Source: an uncultured Desulfovibrio sp. (GTDB lineage: Bacteria > Desulfobacterota > Desulfovibrionia > Desulfovibrionales > Desulfovibrionaceae). Taken from it: DNA of 48,916 nt. Made by a program: the position numbers and the translations under genes. Below, piece by piece: positions 30,888 through 38,343 of the stretch. The notes under the pieces were generated by a model. The model was given only the letters and a program-made list of their open reading frames with translations. It had not been told where the DNA came from and did no database searches. Positions within the stretch are counted from its first letter, which is position 1; the number at the start of each line of letters is the position of its first letter. The DNA lies in assembly GCF_944324935.1 (NCBI RefSeq), contig NZ_CALUYG010000020.1, forward strand, positions 1 through 48,916, written 5' to 3'.

Positions 30888-31612
30888 AGGATCTGCCCGA
30901 TGCGCTCCGGCGCCAGGATGCCGTAGAGATGCTCGCCGATGCGGGCAAGCGCGTAGAGGCATTCCGCGGCCTCGCCGAAATGCGTTTCGGGATTCCAGTT
31001 CAGAGCCTGCTGCTGCACGGTGTAAATATTTTCCACCTTGTCGATGATGAGTCCTATCTGTATGTCGCCGCAGGGACAGACCACCACCAGACTGTCGGCA
31101 TTATAGCGGGGCTTGGCATCGCTGCTGACCAGCATGCACAGATGCACAAGCGGCGTGAGCCGCCCCCGCAGGTTGATGACGCCCGCCACATGGCGCGGCG
31201 CCCGGGGGAGCAGGGCGAGCGGCATATAGCGCAGCACCTCGCTGATGGCCATGATGGGCAGCAGGAAGGAGGTTCCGGCAATGCGGACGGCCACCAGCTG
31301 GATCTCGGAAGAGGAGAAGAGCACCTGGCGCTGATCTTCCGTTTCGGGAACGGCCGCCTCTGCGGCGACGGAACCGCCCGCATCCGGCGACGCTGCCGCG
31401 GCGGCGGGGGCTGCAGGAGACGCCGCAGCGACGGCGCCGCCCCGCATCAGCGTTTCAGGCGCCGTGATGACGGGAACGCCTGCAAGGGCATCAGGGCCAA
31501 GGTATTTCTCCACAAAGGACTGTTCCGCGCGGGAGAGAGGAGCTGTGTCCGCATCCTTGCCGGAAAGATGCAAATCCAGATCGGCAAAATATTCGGCAGG
31601 GGTTTTCACCAT
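30878..31612 (-). CDS. CheW-domain protein with N-terminal extension
   Basis: A 244-residue protein. The first 100 residues are an extension: a helical start (TPAEYFADLDLHLSGKD) then an Ala/Pro-rich stretch. The CheW fold begins near residue 105: EIQLVAVRIAGTSFLLPIMAISEVLRY, HVAGVINLRGRLTPLVHL (the NLRG motif), VCPCGDIQIGLIIDKVENI and a C-terminal GILAPERIGQIL. CheW links receptors to CheA. Ordinary CheW is about 160 residues, so the tail may give a separate docking role. The ATG at 31612 overlaps the parA stop by seven bases, with GGAGGTG upstream; an earlier in-frame ATG at 31651 lies within parA. Confidence 0.9.
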   Translation of the reverse strand: MVKTPAEYFADLDLHLSGKDADTAPLSRAEQSFVEKYLGPDALAGVPVITAPETLMRGGAVAAASPAAPAAAAASPDAGGSVAAEAAVPETEDQRQVLFSSSEIQLVAVRIAGTSFLLPIMAISEVLRYMPLALLPRAPRHVAGVINLRGRLTPLVHLCMLVSSDAKPRYNADSLVVVCPCGDIQIGLIIDKVENIYTVQQQALNWNPETHFGEAAECLYALARIGEHLYGILAPERIGQILCR

Positions 31613-32382
31613 AATTTGAGCACCTCCTCGGCCATGTCGGCGTACGCACACGCGCCGCGAGACTTGGGATCAATATCAAAAATAGTGCAGCCCAGGGCGC
31701 TTGCCTCACGAAAATGCGTGTCAACGCCGATGACCGTATCAAAAATGGCGCCTTCCATCTTCTTCTGCAGCAGATCCAAGACATGCAGGCAGGCCTTGGC
31801 CCGTTTGTCGTACATGGTGGCCACGGCCCGGTAGCGTATGGGAGAAGGCAGCACCTTGTTCAGCGTATGCAGCGAATCAAACAGCAGCCGCAGGCCATGC
31901 AGGGCCAGAAAGTCCGTCTGGATGGGGATGATCAGCAGGTCACTGGCAAGCAGGGCGTTGACGAGCATCAGACACATGTGCGGCGGACAGTCCAGCACAA
32001 TAAAATCATATTTGTCGCGCACCTTGCGCAGGGCGCGTGCAAGAATCGTCCCCTTGCACGTCCTGTTGTGCATGACATCTTCCAGATCGTTCAGCCGGAT
32101 GCTGCCGGGGGCGATGTCCATGCCCGAAATGGCCTGCGGGTGGATGAGCTCCTCCCAGACGGCGGGCCACTCGCTCTCCCTGGCGACAAAGAGTTCGTAC
32201 AGGCTGACGGTGACCGTTTCGGGATACAGTCGGGCATGCAGGGTGGCACAGGCATGGGGATCCAGATCCAGCACCAGCACCCGCTTTTCCCTGCGCGCCA
32301 GCGCGCCGCCAAGACTGAGCGAAGTGGTCGTCTTGCCCACTCCGCCCTTTTGATTGGCAACAGCAAGGATCCTGGCGGCCAT
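31606..32382 (-). CDS. ParA-family ATPase of the chemotaxis operon
   Basis: A 258-residue MinD/ParA-type ATPase. AVANQKGGVGKTT is the deviant Walker A, LVLDLDPHACAT the A' box and FIVLDCPPHMCL the Walker B region; LIIPIQTDFLALHG follows. The chromosomal parB is absent, and the gene lies within a che operon, four bases after cheR and overlapping the cheW-like gene. Chemotaxis ParA homologues such as ParC (Vibrio) and PpfA (Rhodobacter) position receptor arrays at poles or mid-cell and help partition them at division. The same role is inferred here. The ATG at 32382 begins directly before the family core. Confidence 0.92.
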   Translation of the reverse strand: MAARILAVANQKGGVGKTTTSLSLGGALARREKRVLVLDLDPHACATLHARLYPETVTVSLYELFVARESEWPAVWEELIHPQAISGMDIAPGSIRLNDLEDVMHNRTCKGTILARALRKVRDKYDFIVLDCPPHMCLMLVNALLASDLLIIPIQTDFLALHGLRLLFDSLHTLNKVLPSPIRYRAVATMYDKRAKACLHVLDLLQKKMEGAIFDTVIGVDTHFREASALGCTIFDIDPKSRGACAYADMAEEVLKLW

Positions 32383-32386
32383 GACC

Positions 32387-33886
32387 TCAGCCCATCTTGC
32401 GATAGACGATGGTGCCGGTATGATGTTCCGGCTTGAACGCACGGCTGATGTTGTGCAGCGACTCGGAATGGCCGATGAGCAACATGCCGTTGGGCTCAAG
32501 ATTGTCGTAAAATGCGCTGATGACCTTGCGCTTCATTTCATCGTCGAAATAGATGATGACATTGCGGCAAAAGACGATCTGCGACTTTTCCACGCGGCGC
32601 AACTGATCCTTGTCGCTCAAATTTATCTGACCGAAAGAGACAAGCTGCTTCAGCTCCGGCTTGATCTTGTAGACGTTGCCGTCCTTGGTGAAATAGGCGG
32701 AAACGATCTCCGGCGGCGTGGTACGCAGCGCATATTCGTTGTAAATGCCGCGCCGCGCGGCCGCCAGCACGGCTTCCGAAAGGTCGTTGGCCGTGATCTT
32801 GATGTCCCAGGAGCGGATCTCCGACTTCAGCACCTCATACAGGATGATGGCCAGCGTGTAGGGTTCCTCACCGGTACTGCACCCGGCCGACCAGATACGC
32901 AGACGCTTACGCCCCGTCTTGCGGCATTCGTCAATGACTTCCTTGAGCACATAGTCCTGAAAGACCTTGAGCTGCGGCGGGTTGCGGAAAAAGCTCGTTT
33001 CGTTGGTGGTCACCACCTCGAAGAGACGGTTGAGCTCTTCCTTGCGGCTGTTGTCGAAGCGAAGGAAATTGTAATATTCGCTGTAGGACTTGAGGTTCAG
33101 TTCCTTGATGCGGTTGGAAAGACGGTTCTCAACCAGATACTTCCGGTTCTCGGCAATGAAGATGCCGCATACCTGATAGATGAAATCACGCAGTTGCAGG
33201 AATTCTTCATCCGTTATGTGAAGATCCTTGCGGAAGGGCGTCGATGAGCTGGACAGGCTGCTGCTGCCGGGCGCGGGGCGGAAGGCCGACGTCGGCGAAG
33301 GCGTACGCAGTCCGCCCATCGCGTGTTGCGTCCGAAAGGGGGACGTCGCCGGAGCGGCCGCCGGCTGACCTGCCGGCCTGAACGGCGAGGAGAGCGTCGA
33401 GCCCGCTCGTGCCGACGCATCCTGACCCGGACGGCTCAGAGTGCTCACTGGCGAGCGCAGCCCGCCGCTCCCCGCGACGCCCGAGGTGCTCTGCTGACCG
33501 AGAGTGGAGGAGCGGAAGGGCGAAGAAGCCCCGAGACCGGAAGAGCGACCGCCGGTCTGACCGGAGCCGGAGGAATGCCCGAAGGAGGACCCTCCGAGCC
33601 CCGTATTGCTGCGCAGGCCGGATGACAGGGAGGAACCTGATCCGCTGCCCAGAGAGCTGCCGCCCGTCTGGCTGCCGAACGACGAACGAAAAGGGGATTC
33701 CGTCTTGCCGGAGCCGGCGCTCAGGCCCGAGCCCGACAAGCTGCCGCCGGTCGTGCCCGGCGTGCCGCTGCGCAGGGAGGAAAAGGAACGGGACGCCTCA
33801 GCAGGCTTGCGCAAGGAGGAATCCTTGTCCTTTTCCGACGAGAGCTTGCCGTCACCACTTAAAAAAGAAGGGCGCTGCTGGCTCAT
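32387..33886 (-). CDS. cheR: Chemotaxis methyltransferase CheR with a long disordered N-terminal tail
   Basis: A 499-residue protein that methylates receptor glutamates using SAM. The catalytic half (from about residue 220) is typical: LHITDEEFLQLRDFIYQ, ENRLSNRIKELN, VTTNETSFFRNPPQL, LRIWSAGCSTGEEPYTLAI (SAM motif) and IVFCRNVIIYFDD. The first 220 residues are nearly all Ser, Gly, Thr, Ala and Pro, with repeats of [ST]PFR at about residues 64, 122, 167, 182 and 216, and SAFR at 200. Normal CheR is about 280 residues. The ATG at 33886 is chosen since AGGAG is nine bases upstream; the ATG at 33892 overlaps the stop codon of the gene before and is only three bases from AGGAG. Confidence 0.93.
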   Translation of the reverse strand: MSQQRPSFLSGDGKLSSEKDKDSSLRKPAEASRSFSSLRSGTPGTTGGSLSGSGLSAGSGKTESPFRSSFGSQTGGSSLGSGSGSSLSSGLRSNTGLGGSSFGHSSGSGQTGGRSSGLGASSPFRSSTLGQQSTSGVAGSGGLRSPVSTLSRPGQDASARAGSTLSSPFRPAGQPAAAPATSPFRTQHAMGGLRTPSPTSAFRPAPGSSSLSSSSTPFRKDLHITDEEFLQLRDFIYQVCGIFIAENRKYLVENRLSNRIKELNLKSYSEYYNFLRFDNSRKEELNRLFEVVTTNETSFFRNPPQLKVFQDYVLKEVIDECRKTGRKRLRIWSAGCSTGEEPYTLAIILYEVLKSEIRSWDIKITANDLSEAVLAAARRGIYNEYALRTTPPEIVSAYFTKDGNVYKIKPELKQLVSFGQINLSDKDQLRRVEKSQIVFCRNVIIYFDDEMKRKVISAFYDNLEPNGMLLIGHSESLHNISRAFKPEHHTGTIVYRKMG

Positions 33887-33891
33887 GTTCA

Positions 33892-35826
33892 TTACTCCTG
33901 TTCGGCCTGGATGGCGGCAACAGCTTCGGCAGCGGCGTGCTGGATCTCAGGATCCTCATGGTCCATCATGCCCAGCAGCACGCTGAAGGCGACATTGCCG
34001 CCGATCTTGCCCAGCACCTCAATGATCTTGAAGGTGAGCATGGGGCTGGAATGCTCAAGCATGGAGGCCAGCGTCGGCACGGCGTCAATGGCCTTGTTGA
34101 GCCCCAGCGCCTCGACGGCGCGGATGCGCACCCAGTCATTGTCATCATTGAGGGCCGTCATCAGATGCGGCATGACGGACGGAGTGCCGATCTGGCCGAG
34201 AAGATTGACGACAGCCGCGCGGACATCCTTGTTCTCATCAAAAAGGCGGGGGATGATGCGGGGCAGATAGCGTTCGGCCTCGATGCCGAGATTGAGGAAG
34301 GCCTCCACCGCCATCTGGCGCACGCGCGGGCTCTGATCCTCCAGGGCGTCGGTTATCTCGCTGAGATTTTCCGTCACGCTGTACCGGCCCATGGCATAGA
34401 CGGCCATAAGCCGCTGCATGTCGTCGTCGCTGCTCATGCGTTCGCGGAAACGCTGATTGAGAATGGGGCTGTGCAGATTGATGCAGGCTTCAAGGGCCAT
34501 TTCCTGCACATCCACATACCGGTGATCAAGCAGGCTGAAGGCCACCGTGCAGGCATCCTCGCAGCCGTGCTGATTGCCGAAGAAGATAAGCGCGCTCTTG
34601 AGGATCTCCGGGTCGTCGCACCGGGTGATGACTTCCTTGAAAAAGGGGATGTCCTCCGGTGCGCCCAGCTGCGACAGTTCGGCCATGCCCGCACGTTGCA
34701 GCTCGCTGCCCAGATTCCAGAAAATGCTCTTGATGACCTCGACGGGACGATGATCCCCCATGAGCTGACAGGCTTCCATGGCGATCATGATATGCAGATC
34801 GTCCCCGCTGGTCAGCGCATCACGGATGACGTCATTATACCCGATGGCGGCGATGGCCCGGATGGTCGCCTCATACAGTTCGGGCGACTGGTCGGGATCC
34901 AGCCGGCAGGCCAGATCGAAGACCGCCTGCGAGGCCTCGGCATCGCCCATGAAGCTCAGGCCCTGCAGAGCGGCCATGAGGATGTCCTCATCATTGTCCG
35001 TCAGGGCATCGAGCAGATAGACGCGCAGGCGCTCCTGAAGTTTCGGCGTCAGCAGCGACAGGGACTGCCCGCCGAGGATCTGGACAATGGCCTTGACGGT
35101 CTTGTGCCGCAGGGCGACGCTGACATTTTCCAGCGACTTGAACAGCAGCGGGATGGTCTTGATGTCGCCCACGCTACCGATGGCGTCGATGATGGCGGAG
35201 CACACCAGCGGCGAGACCTGGGGCAGCACCTGCACCAGCGCCCGGATGGTCGATTCGTCATTGATGCGGCTCAGGGCTTCCACCACCGCGAACTGCACCC
35301 ATTCCTCGTCTTCCATCATGGCCTTGGCCAGATAGTCCACCGCTTCGGGGAAGCCCAGGTTGCCCAGGCTCACGGCCGCCTGATAGCGTACGTTGACCTC
35401 GGGATCATGCAACAGGACCTCGCCCAGCAGGGGGACCGCGAGATGATCCTGGGTATATCCAAGGATATCGGACACGAAAATACGGATATCCGGGTCCTCG
35501 TCATGCAGCCATTCGCGCAGGGCGCGCATGTTGTCCACGCCGATCTCGCGCAGAATGTCCATGGCCACATTGCGGATGGGCGCGTCATCATGGCGCAGCA
35601 GCGGCAGCACGGCATCGACGGTGCGCGCGCCGCGAATCTTGCGCAGAGCGTATTCCGCCGCTTCCTGTATGCCCAGATTTTCACTGGTCAGATGTTTGCA
35701 CAGGTAGGGGAGGGCCTCCTCAAGGCCGGCGTCACCCGCGGCAAACGCGCCGCTGCGAATGGCGTCACTGTCTTCGCTCTGAAGATTCTCCAGTATCTGA
35801 TGCACATTGGTAGACGAGTCGAGCAT
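33892..35826 (-). CDS. HEAT-repeat protein of the chemotaxis operon
   Basis: A 644-residue protein made of about sixteen tandem helical HEAT-type repeats with typical blocks such as IRNVAMDILREIG, VNVRYQAAVSLGNLG, WVQFAVVEALSRI, VRQMAVEAFLNLG and WVRIRAVEALGLN. There are no signal peptide, membrane segment or catalytic motif. HEAT arrays are protein-binding scaffolds. It is encoded between cheB and cheR and ends with TAA overlapping a possible cheR start, so translation is coupled. I infer a scaffold for the signalling complex, perhaps with the ParA protein; no function is known to me. The ATG at 35826 is used; a TTG at 35853 would add nine residues. Confidence 0.88.
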   Translation of the reverse strand: MLDSSTNVHQILENLQSEDSDAIRSGAFAAGDAGLEEALPYLCKHLTSENLGIQEAAEYALRKIRGARTVDAVLPLLRHDDAPIRNVAMDILREIGVDNMRALREWLHDEDPDIRIFVSDILGYTQDHLAVPLLGEVLLHDPEVNVRYQAAVSLGNLGFPEAVDYLAKAMMEDEEWVQFAVVEALSRINDESTIRALVQVLPQVSPLVCSAIIDAIGSVGDIKTIPLLFKSLENVSVALRHKTVKAIVQILGGQSLSLLTPKLQERLRVYLLDALTDNDEDILMAALQGLSFMGDAEASQAVFDLACRLDPDQSPELYEATIRAIAAIGYNDVIRDALTSGDDLHIMIAMEACQLMGDHRPVEVIKSIFWNLGSELQRAGMAELSQLGAPEDIPFFKEVITRCDDPEILKSALIFFGNQHGCEDACTVAFSLLDHRYVDVQEMALEACINLHSPILNQRFRERMSSDDDMQRLMAVYAMGRYSVTENLSEITDALEDQSPRVRQMAVEAFLNLGIEAERYLPRIIPRLFDENKDVRAAVVNLLGQIGTPSVMPHLMTALNDDNDWVRIRAVEALGLNKAIDAVPTLASMLEHSSPMLTFKIIEVLGKIGGNVAFSVLLGMMDHEDPEIQHAAAEAVAAIQAEQE

Positions 35827-35853
35827 GATTCGTGTCCTCGGGTAGGGGGTCAA

Positions 35854-37104
35854 CTAACCTTTTACACAGGCCATTATTGCCTTGGCGATATCATCGACAT
35901 CAAGTATCTGATCGGCCAGCCCCGCATCCACGACCGCCTTGGGCATGCCGTAGACGACGCAGGACGCTTCGTTCTGGGCGATCAGATAACCGCCTTTCTG
36001 CTTGAGCACCTTGGCGCCTTCACAGCCGTCGGACCCCATGCCGGTCAGCATGACGCCAAGCACGCGCCGCCCCAGGCCGTTGCCCGCCGTTTCCATCAGC
36101 ACGTTGACGCTGGGCTTGTACAGCGCGGAGGTCGGTTCCGGCGTCACAAGCACTTCCGGCAGCGGCCCCCGCATCTGGATGCCGATATGCTTGCCGCCGG
36201 GGCAGACATAGGCATGACCGTTCTGGATCTTGTCGCCGTTGACGGCCTCGGTCACCGAGATCTGGCAGACGCTGTCGAGGCGCTTGGCGAACGGCCCGGT
36301 GAAGGTCGCCGGCATATGCTGGGCCACCAGGATGCAGGCGGGGAAATTGGCGGGCAGCGCGGAAAGGATCTTCTGTACCACCGGCGGCCCTCCGGTGGAG
36401 ACCCCGATGACGACGATATCGTGCGAACCGGTGCAGGGCCGGATGATGCTGGCGGCGGAGGACTGGGAGCTTGTCGCCCCCGTCAGGGAAGACGTGCTCC
36501 GCAGGGGGCGGGAGGCCGTCCCGCTCTGGCGCAGGGAAGACATCGTGCTGCCGGACAGGCTGCTCGTGACGGACGACCGCCCCAGACTGGACGTCAGCCC
36601 GGAAGGACGCGCCGTGCCGCCGGCCCCCGACAGGCCGCTGCCGGCCGACGAGGAAGACAGGGAGGAGCTGCGGCCCGCTTCCAGATTGGTCCGCGTATAG
36701 CGCAGGCGGAGAAAGGCCTTGCGTCGGGAGATGGACTTGACCTTGTGGCGCAGCTCGACGCCGAAATCCTCCTGGTCGGCGCCGCTGACCTTGGCAATGA
36801 AGTCAAGCGCCCCGTACTCCAGGGCCTTGAGGGTGGTTTCCGCGCCTTCGGCCGTCAGGGAGCTGACCATGAGCACCGGCAGGGGGTTGGTCTTCATCAG
36901 CTCCTTGAGCGTCGTCAGCCCGTCCATGCGCGGCATTTCCACATCCAGCGTTATGATGTCCGGTTGCAGCTGGGCAACTTTGTCCAGGCAGTCCCGTCCG
37001 TCCTTGGCCGTGCCGCACACGGTGATTTCAGGGTCTTTTTCCAGCAGGGCCACGATGGCGCTGCGCATAAACGTAGAATCGTCAACGACAAGAACTCGTA
37101 CCAC
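35854..37104 (-). CDS. cheB: Protein-glutamate methylesterase CheB
   Basis: A 416-residue response regulator-methylesterase that demethylates or deamidates chemoreceptors. The receiver domain (1-120) has VVDDSTFMRS, Asp54 in LDVEMPRMDG and SSLTAEGAE. A Ser/Gly/Arg-rich linker of about 100 residues follows (near 145-225: GRSSSLSSSSAG, SSLTGATSSQSS). The catalytic domain has VIGVSTGGPP (Ser), VAQHMP (His) and VMLTGMGSDG (Asp). The GTG start at 37104 is preceded by GGAG. The first gene of the operon; its linker resembles the CheR tail in composition. Confidence 0.95.
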   Translation of the reverse strand: MVRVLVVDDSTFMRSAIVALLEKDPEITVCGTAKDGRDCLDKVAQLQPDIITLDVEMPRMDGLTTLKELMKTNPLPVLMVSSLTAEGAETTLKALEYGALDFIAKVSGADQEDFGVELRHKVKSISRRKAFLRLRYTRTNLEAGRSSSLSSSSAGSGLSGAGGTARPSGLTSSLGRSSVTSSLSGSTMSSLRQSGTASRPLRSTSSLTGATSSQSSAASIIRPCTGSHDIVVIGVSTGGPPVVQKILSALPANFPACILVAQHMPATFTGPFAKRLDSVCQISVTEAVNGDKIQNGHAYVCPGGKHIGIQMRGPLPEVLVTPEPTSALYKPSVNVLMETAGNGLGRRVLGVMLTGMGSDGCEGAKVLKQKGGYLIAQNEASCVVYGMPKAVVDAGLADQILDVDDIAKAIMACVKG

Positions 37105-37147
37105 GGGAAAGCTCCAGAGCTAAAGTAGTTCATCGCTCAACAAAAAA

Positions 37148-37176
37148 AATCTACCGCAGATAAAAAAAATTGACAA
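37148..37176 (-). promoter_or_regulatory. Candidate promoter of the chemotaxis operon
   Basis: On the minus strand TTGTCA (37176-37171), a 17-base A/T-rich spacer, and TAGATT (37153-37148), about 45 bases before the cheB GTG. It fits a housekeeping sigma factor rather than a flagellar sigma-28 or sigma-54 site. Confidence 0.5.
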
Positions 37177-37189
37177 ATGAAAAAAACGC

Positions 37190-37218
37190 TTGCCAATCTC
37201 TCCGCTTTGAGCTAGGTT
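37190..37218 (+). promoter_or_regulatory. Candidate promoter of tRNA-Pro
   Basis: TTGCCA (37190-37195), a 17-base spacer and TAGGTT (37213-37218), about a dozen bases before the mature tRNA 5' end. It is divergent from, and very near, the cheB promoter. Confidence 0.45.
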
Positions 37219-37229
37219 CTTTTTCGCAA

Positions 37230-37307
37230 CGGGATGTGGCTCAGTTTGGCTAGAGCGCAGCGTTCGGGACGCTGAGGCCGCGCGTTCAAATCGCGCCATC
37301 CCGACCA
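37230..37307 (+). tRNA. tRNA-Pro (anticodon CGG)
   Basis: The full cloverleaf can be drawn: acceptor stem CGGGATG (37230-37236) with CATCCCG (37297-37303), D-arm GGCTCAG, anticodon stem CAGCG/CGCTG with loop TTCGGGA giving anticodon CGG (37265-37267) for CCG codons, T-arm with GTTCAAATC, discriminator A and an encoded CCA. It is followed by a terminator. Confidence 0.97.
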
Positions 37308-37315
37308 GAAAGTGC

Positions 37316-37347
37316 AAGGAGTCATGCAGCAGCATGGCTCCTTTTTT
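37316..37347 (+). terminator. Rho-independent terminator after tRNA-Pro
   Basis: AAGGAGTCATGC-AGCA-GCATGGCTCCTT (one T-G pair) and a run of T, eight bases after the CCA end. Confidence 0.9.
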
Positions 37348-37420
37348 ATGGTCTGCGAAAAATCTGCCGCCGGCGCGGCGGGATGCGCTCCGTCAGGCTG
37401 CCGGACCGGCATGCCCCGGC

Positions 37421-37446
37421 AAAAAAAGGAGGCGCGATGCGCCCCC
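37421..37446 (-). terminator. Rho-independent terminator after the acyltransferase gene
   Basis: On the minus strand GGGGGCGC-ATC-GCGCCTCC (one G-T pair) followed by seven T. It closes the 573-aa-protein/rsmE/rarA/acyltransferase operon. Confidence 0.85.
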
Positions 37447-37502
37447 TTCCCGTACTGCGCCATAGCCACTGACGGGCCTGCCTGCTGCCCGGCGGCAGCG
37501 GA

Positions 37503-38342
37503 TCAGGCCTCGCCGTTGACGCCGTCCTCCGCTTCCCAGCGGGCAAGGTGCGTGCGGATGAATTCGCAGATGGCGGCATGCTCCGCCTTGCCGTTGCCGC
37601 TGACGCGCAGGGCTTCGCCGAAGGCAAAGCGTACGGGCATGCCGGGACGTACCGGTCCCAGCTCCTTGATGCGCTTCCCCGTGCCCCAGGCGTCCGTCTT
37701 GAGGGCCAGCGGCACCACGGGCACGCCGGCCTTGCGTGCGAGCTTGATGCCGATGGTGTTGAAATGCTCCTCGCTGAATTGCCGGGAGCGCGTGCTCTGC
37801 GGAAAGACGATGATGGAGATGCCCTTCTCGAGCAGGCGCTGTCCCCCCTCCAGCACGGCGGCCAGATCCTGACGGGGATTGACGCGCTCCACCACGATGG
37901 GATCGCGCGAGCGCATGACCGCGCCAAAAAAAGGCATGGTGGTCAGGCTTTTCTTGACCACGAAGGTCACGGGACGGAATGGCCGGATCATGCTGGGGAG
38001 AAGAAAGGTCTCCAGCGTGCTCATGTGGTTGCCCACAAAGAGGCACGGTTCCTCAAGCTGTTCGAAATGCCGCATGCCGTCCACAAAAATGGGGCAGCCC
38101 AGCCCCTCCATGAGCTCGGCCACCCAGGCGCTGGCATGCACCCAGGCCGCGTCGCCGCATTCGCCACGGGCGGCTTTGGCGCACAGCCAGCGCACAGGCC
38201 CCAGAAAAAGGCGATAGTAAAAGCCGCAGGAGCGCAGCAGCCCTGGGGCCGGGGCCGGCGGCAGGGCGGGGCTGCGGTAGCTGTCCGCCTGCAGGAATTT
38301 TCGGCAGAAAAAACTGTCGTCAAAGGGCATGGGCATTTTCAT
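37503..38342 (-). CDS. PlsC-like 1-acylglycerol-3-phosphate acyltransferase family protein
   Basis: A 279-residue acyltransferase related to PlsC, which adds the second acyl chain to lysophosphatidate. Block I reads CLFVGNHMSTLETFLLP, where the usual HX4D appears as HX4E; block III reads VFPQSTRSRQF in place of the common FPEGTRS; VPVVPLAL is block IV. The spacing of the blocks is normal. These changes also occur in relatives as I recall, but they leave the exact substrate open (lysophospholipid or another acyl acceptor). There is no clear transmembrane helix beyond a hydrophobic region near residue 40. The ATG at 38342 overlaps the rarA stop, and a terminator follows. Confidence 0.83.
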   Translation of the reverse strand: MKMPMPFDDSFFCRKFLQADSYRSPALPPAPAPGLLRSCGFYYRLFLGPVRWLCAKAARGECGDAAWVHASAWVAELMEGLGCPIFVDGMRHFEQLEEPCLFVGNHMSTLETFLLPSMIRPFRPVTFVVKKSLTTMPFFGAVMRSRDPIVVERVNPRQDLAAVLEGGQRLLEKGISIIVFPQSTRSRQFSEEHFNTIGIKLARKAGVPVVPLALKTDAWGTGKRIKELGPVRPGMPVRFAFGEALRVSGNGKAEHAAICEFIRTHLARWEAEDGVNGEA

Positions 38343-38343
38343 G

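Noticed and set aside
33409..37128. A 1239-codon plus-strand frame opposite cheR, HEAT and cheB
   Set aside because: Antisense shadow of three strongly supported genes.
37230..37307. tRNA-Pro as an integration site of a genomic island
   Set aside because: No integrase, no second copy of the tRNA 3' end in the window, and both sides carry ordinary core-type genes.
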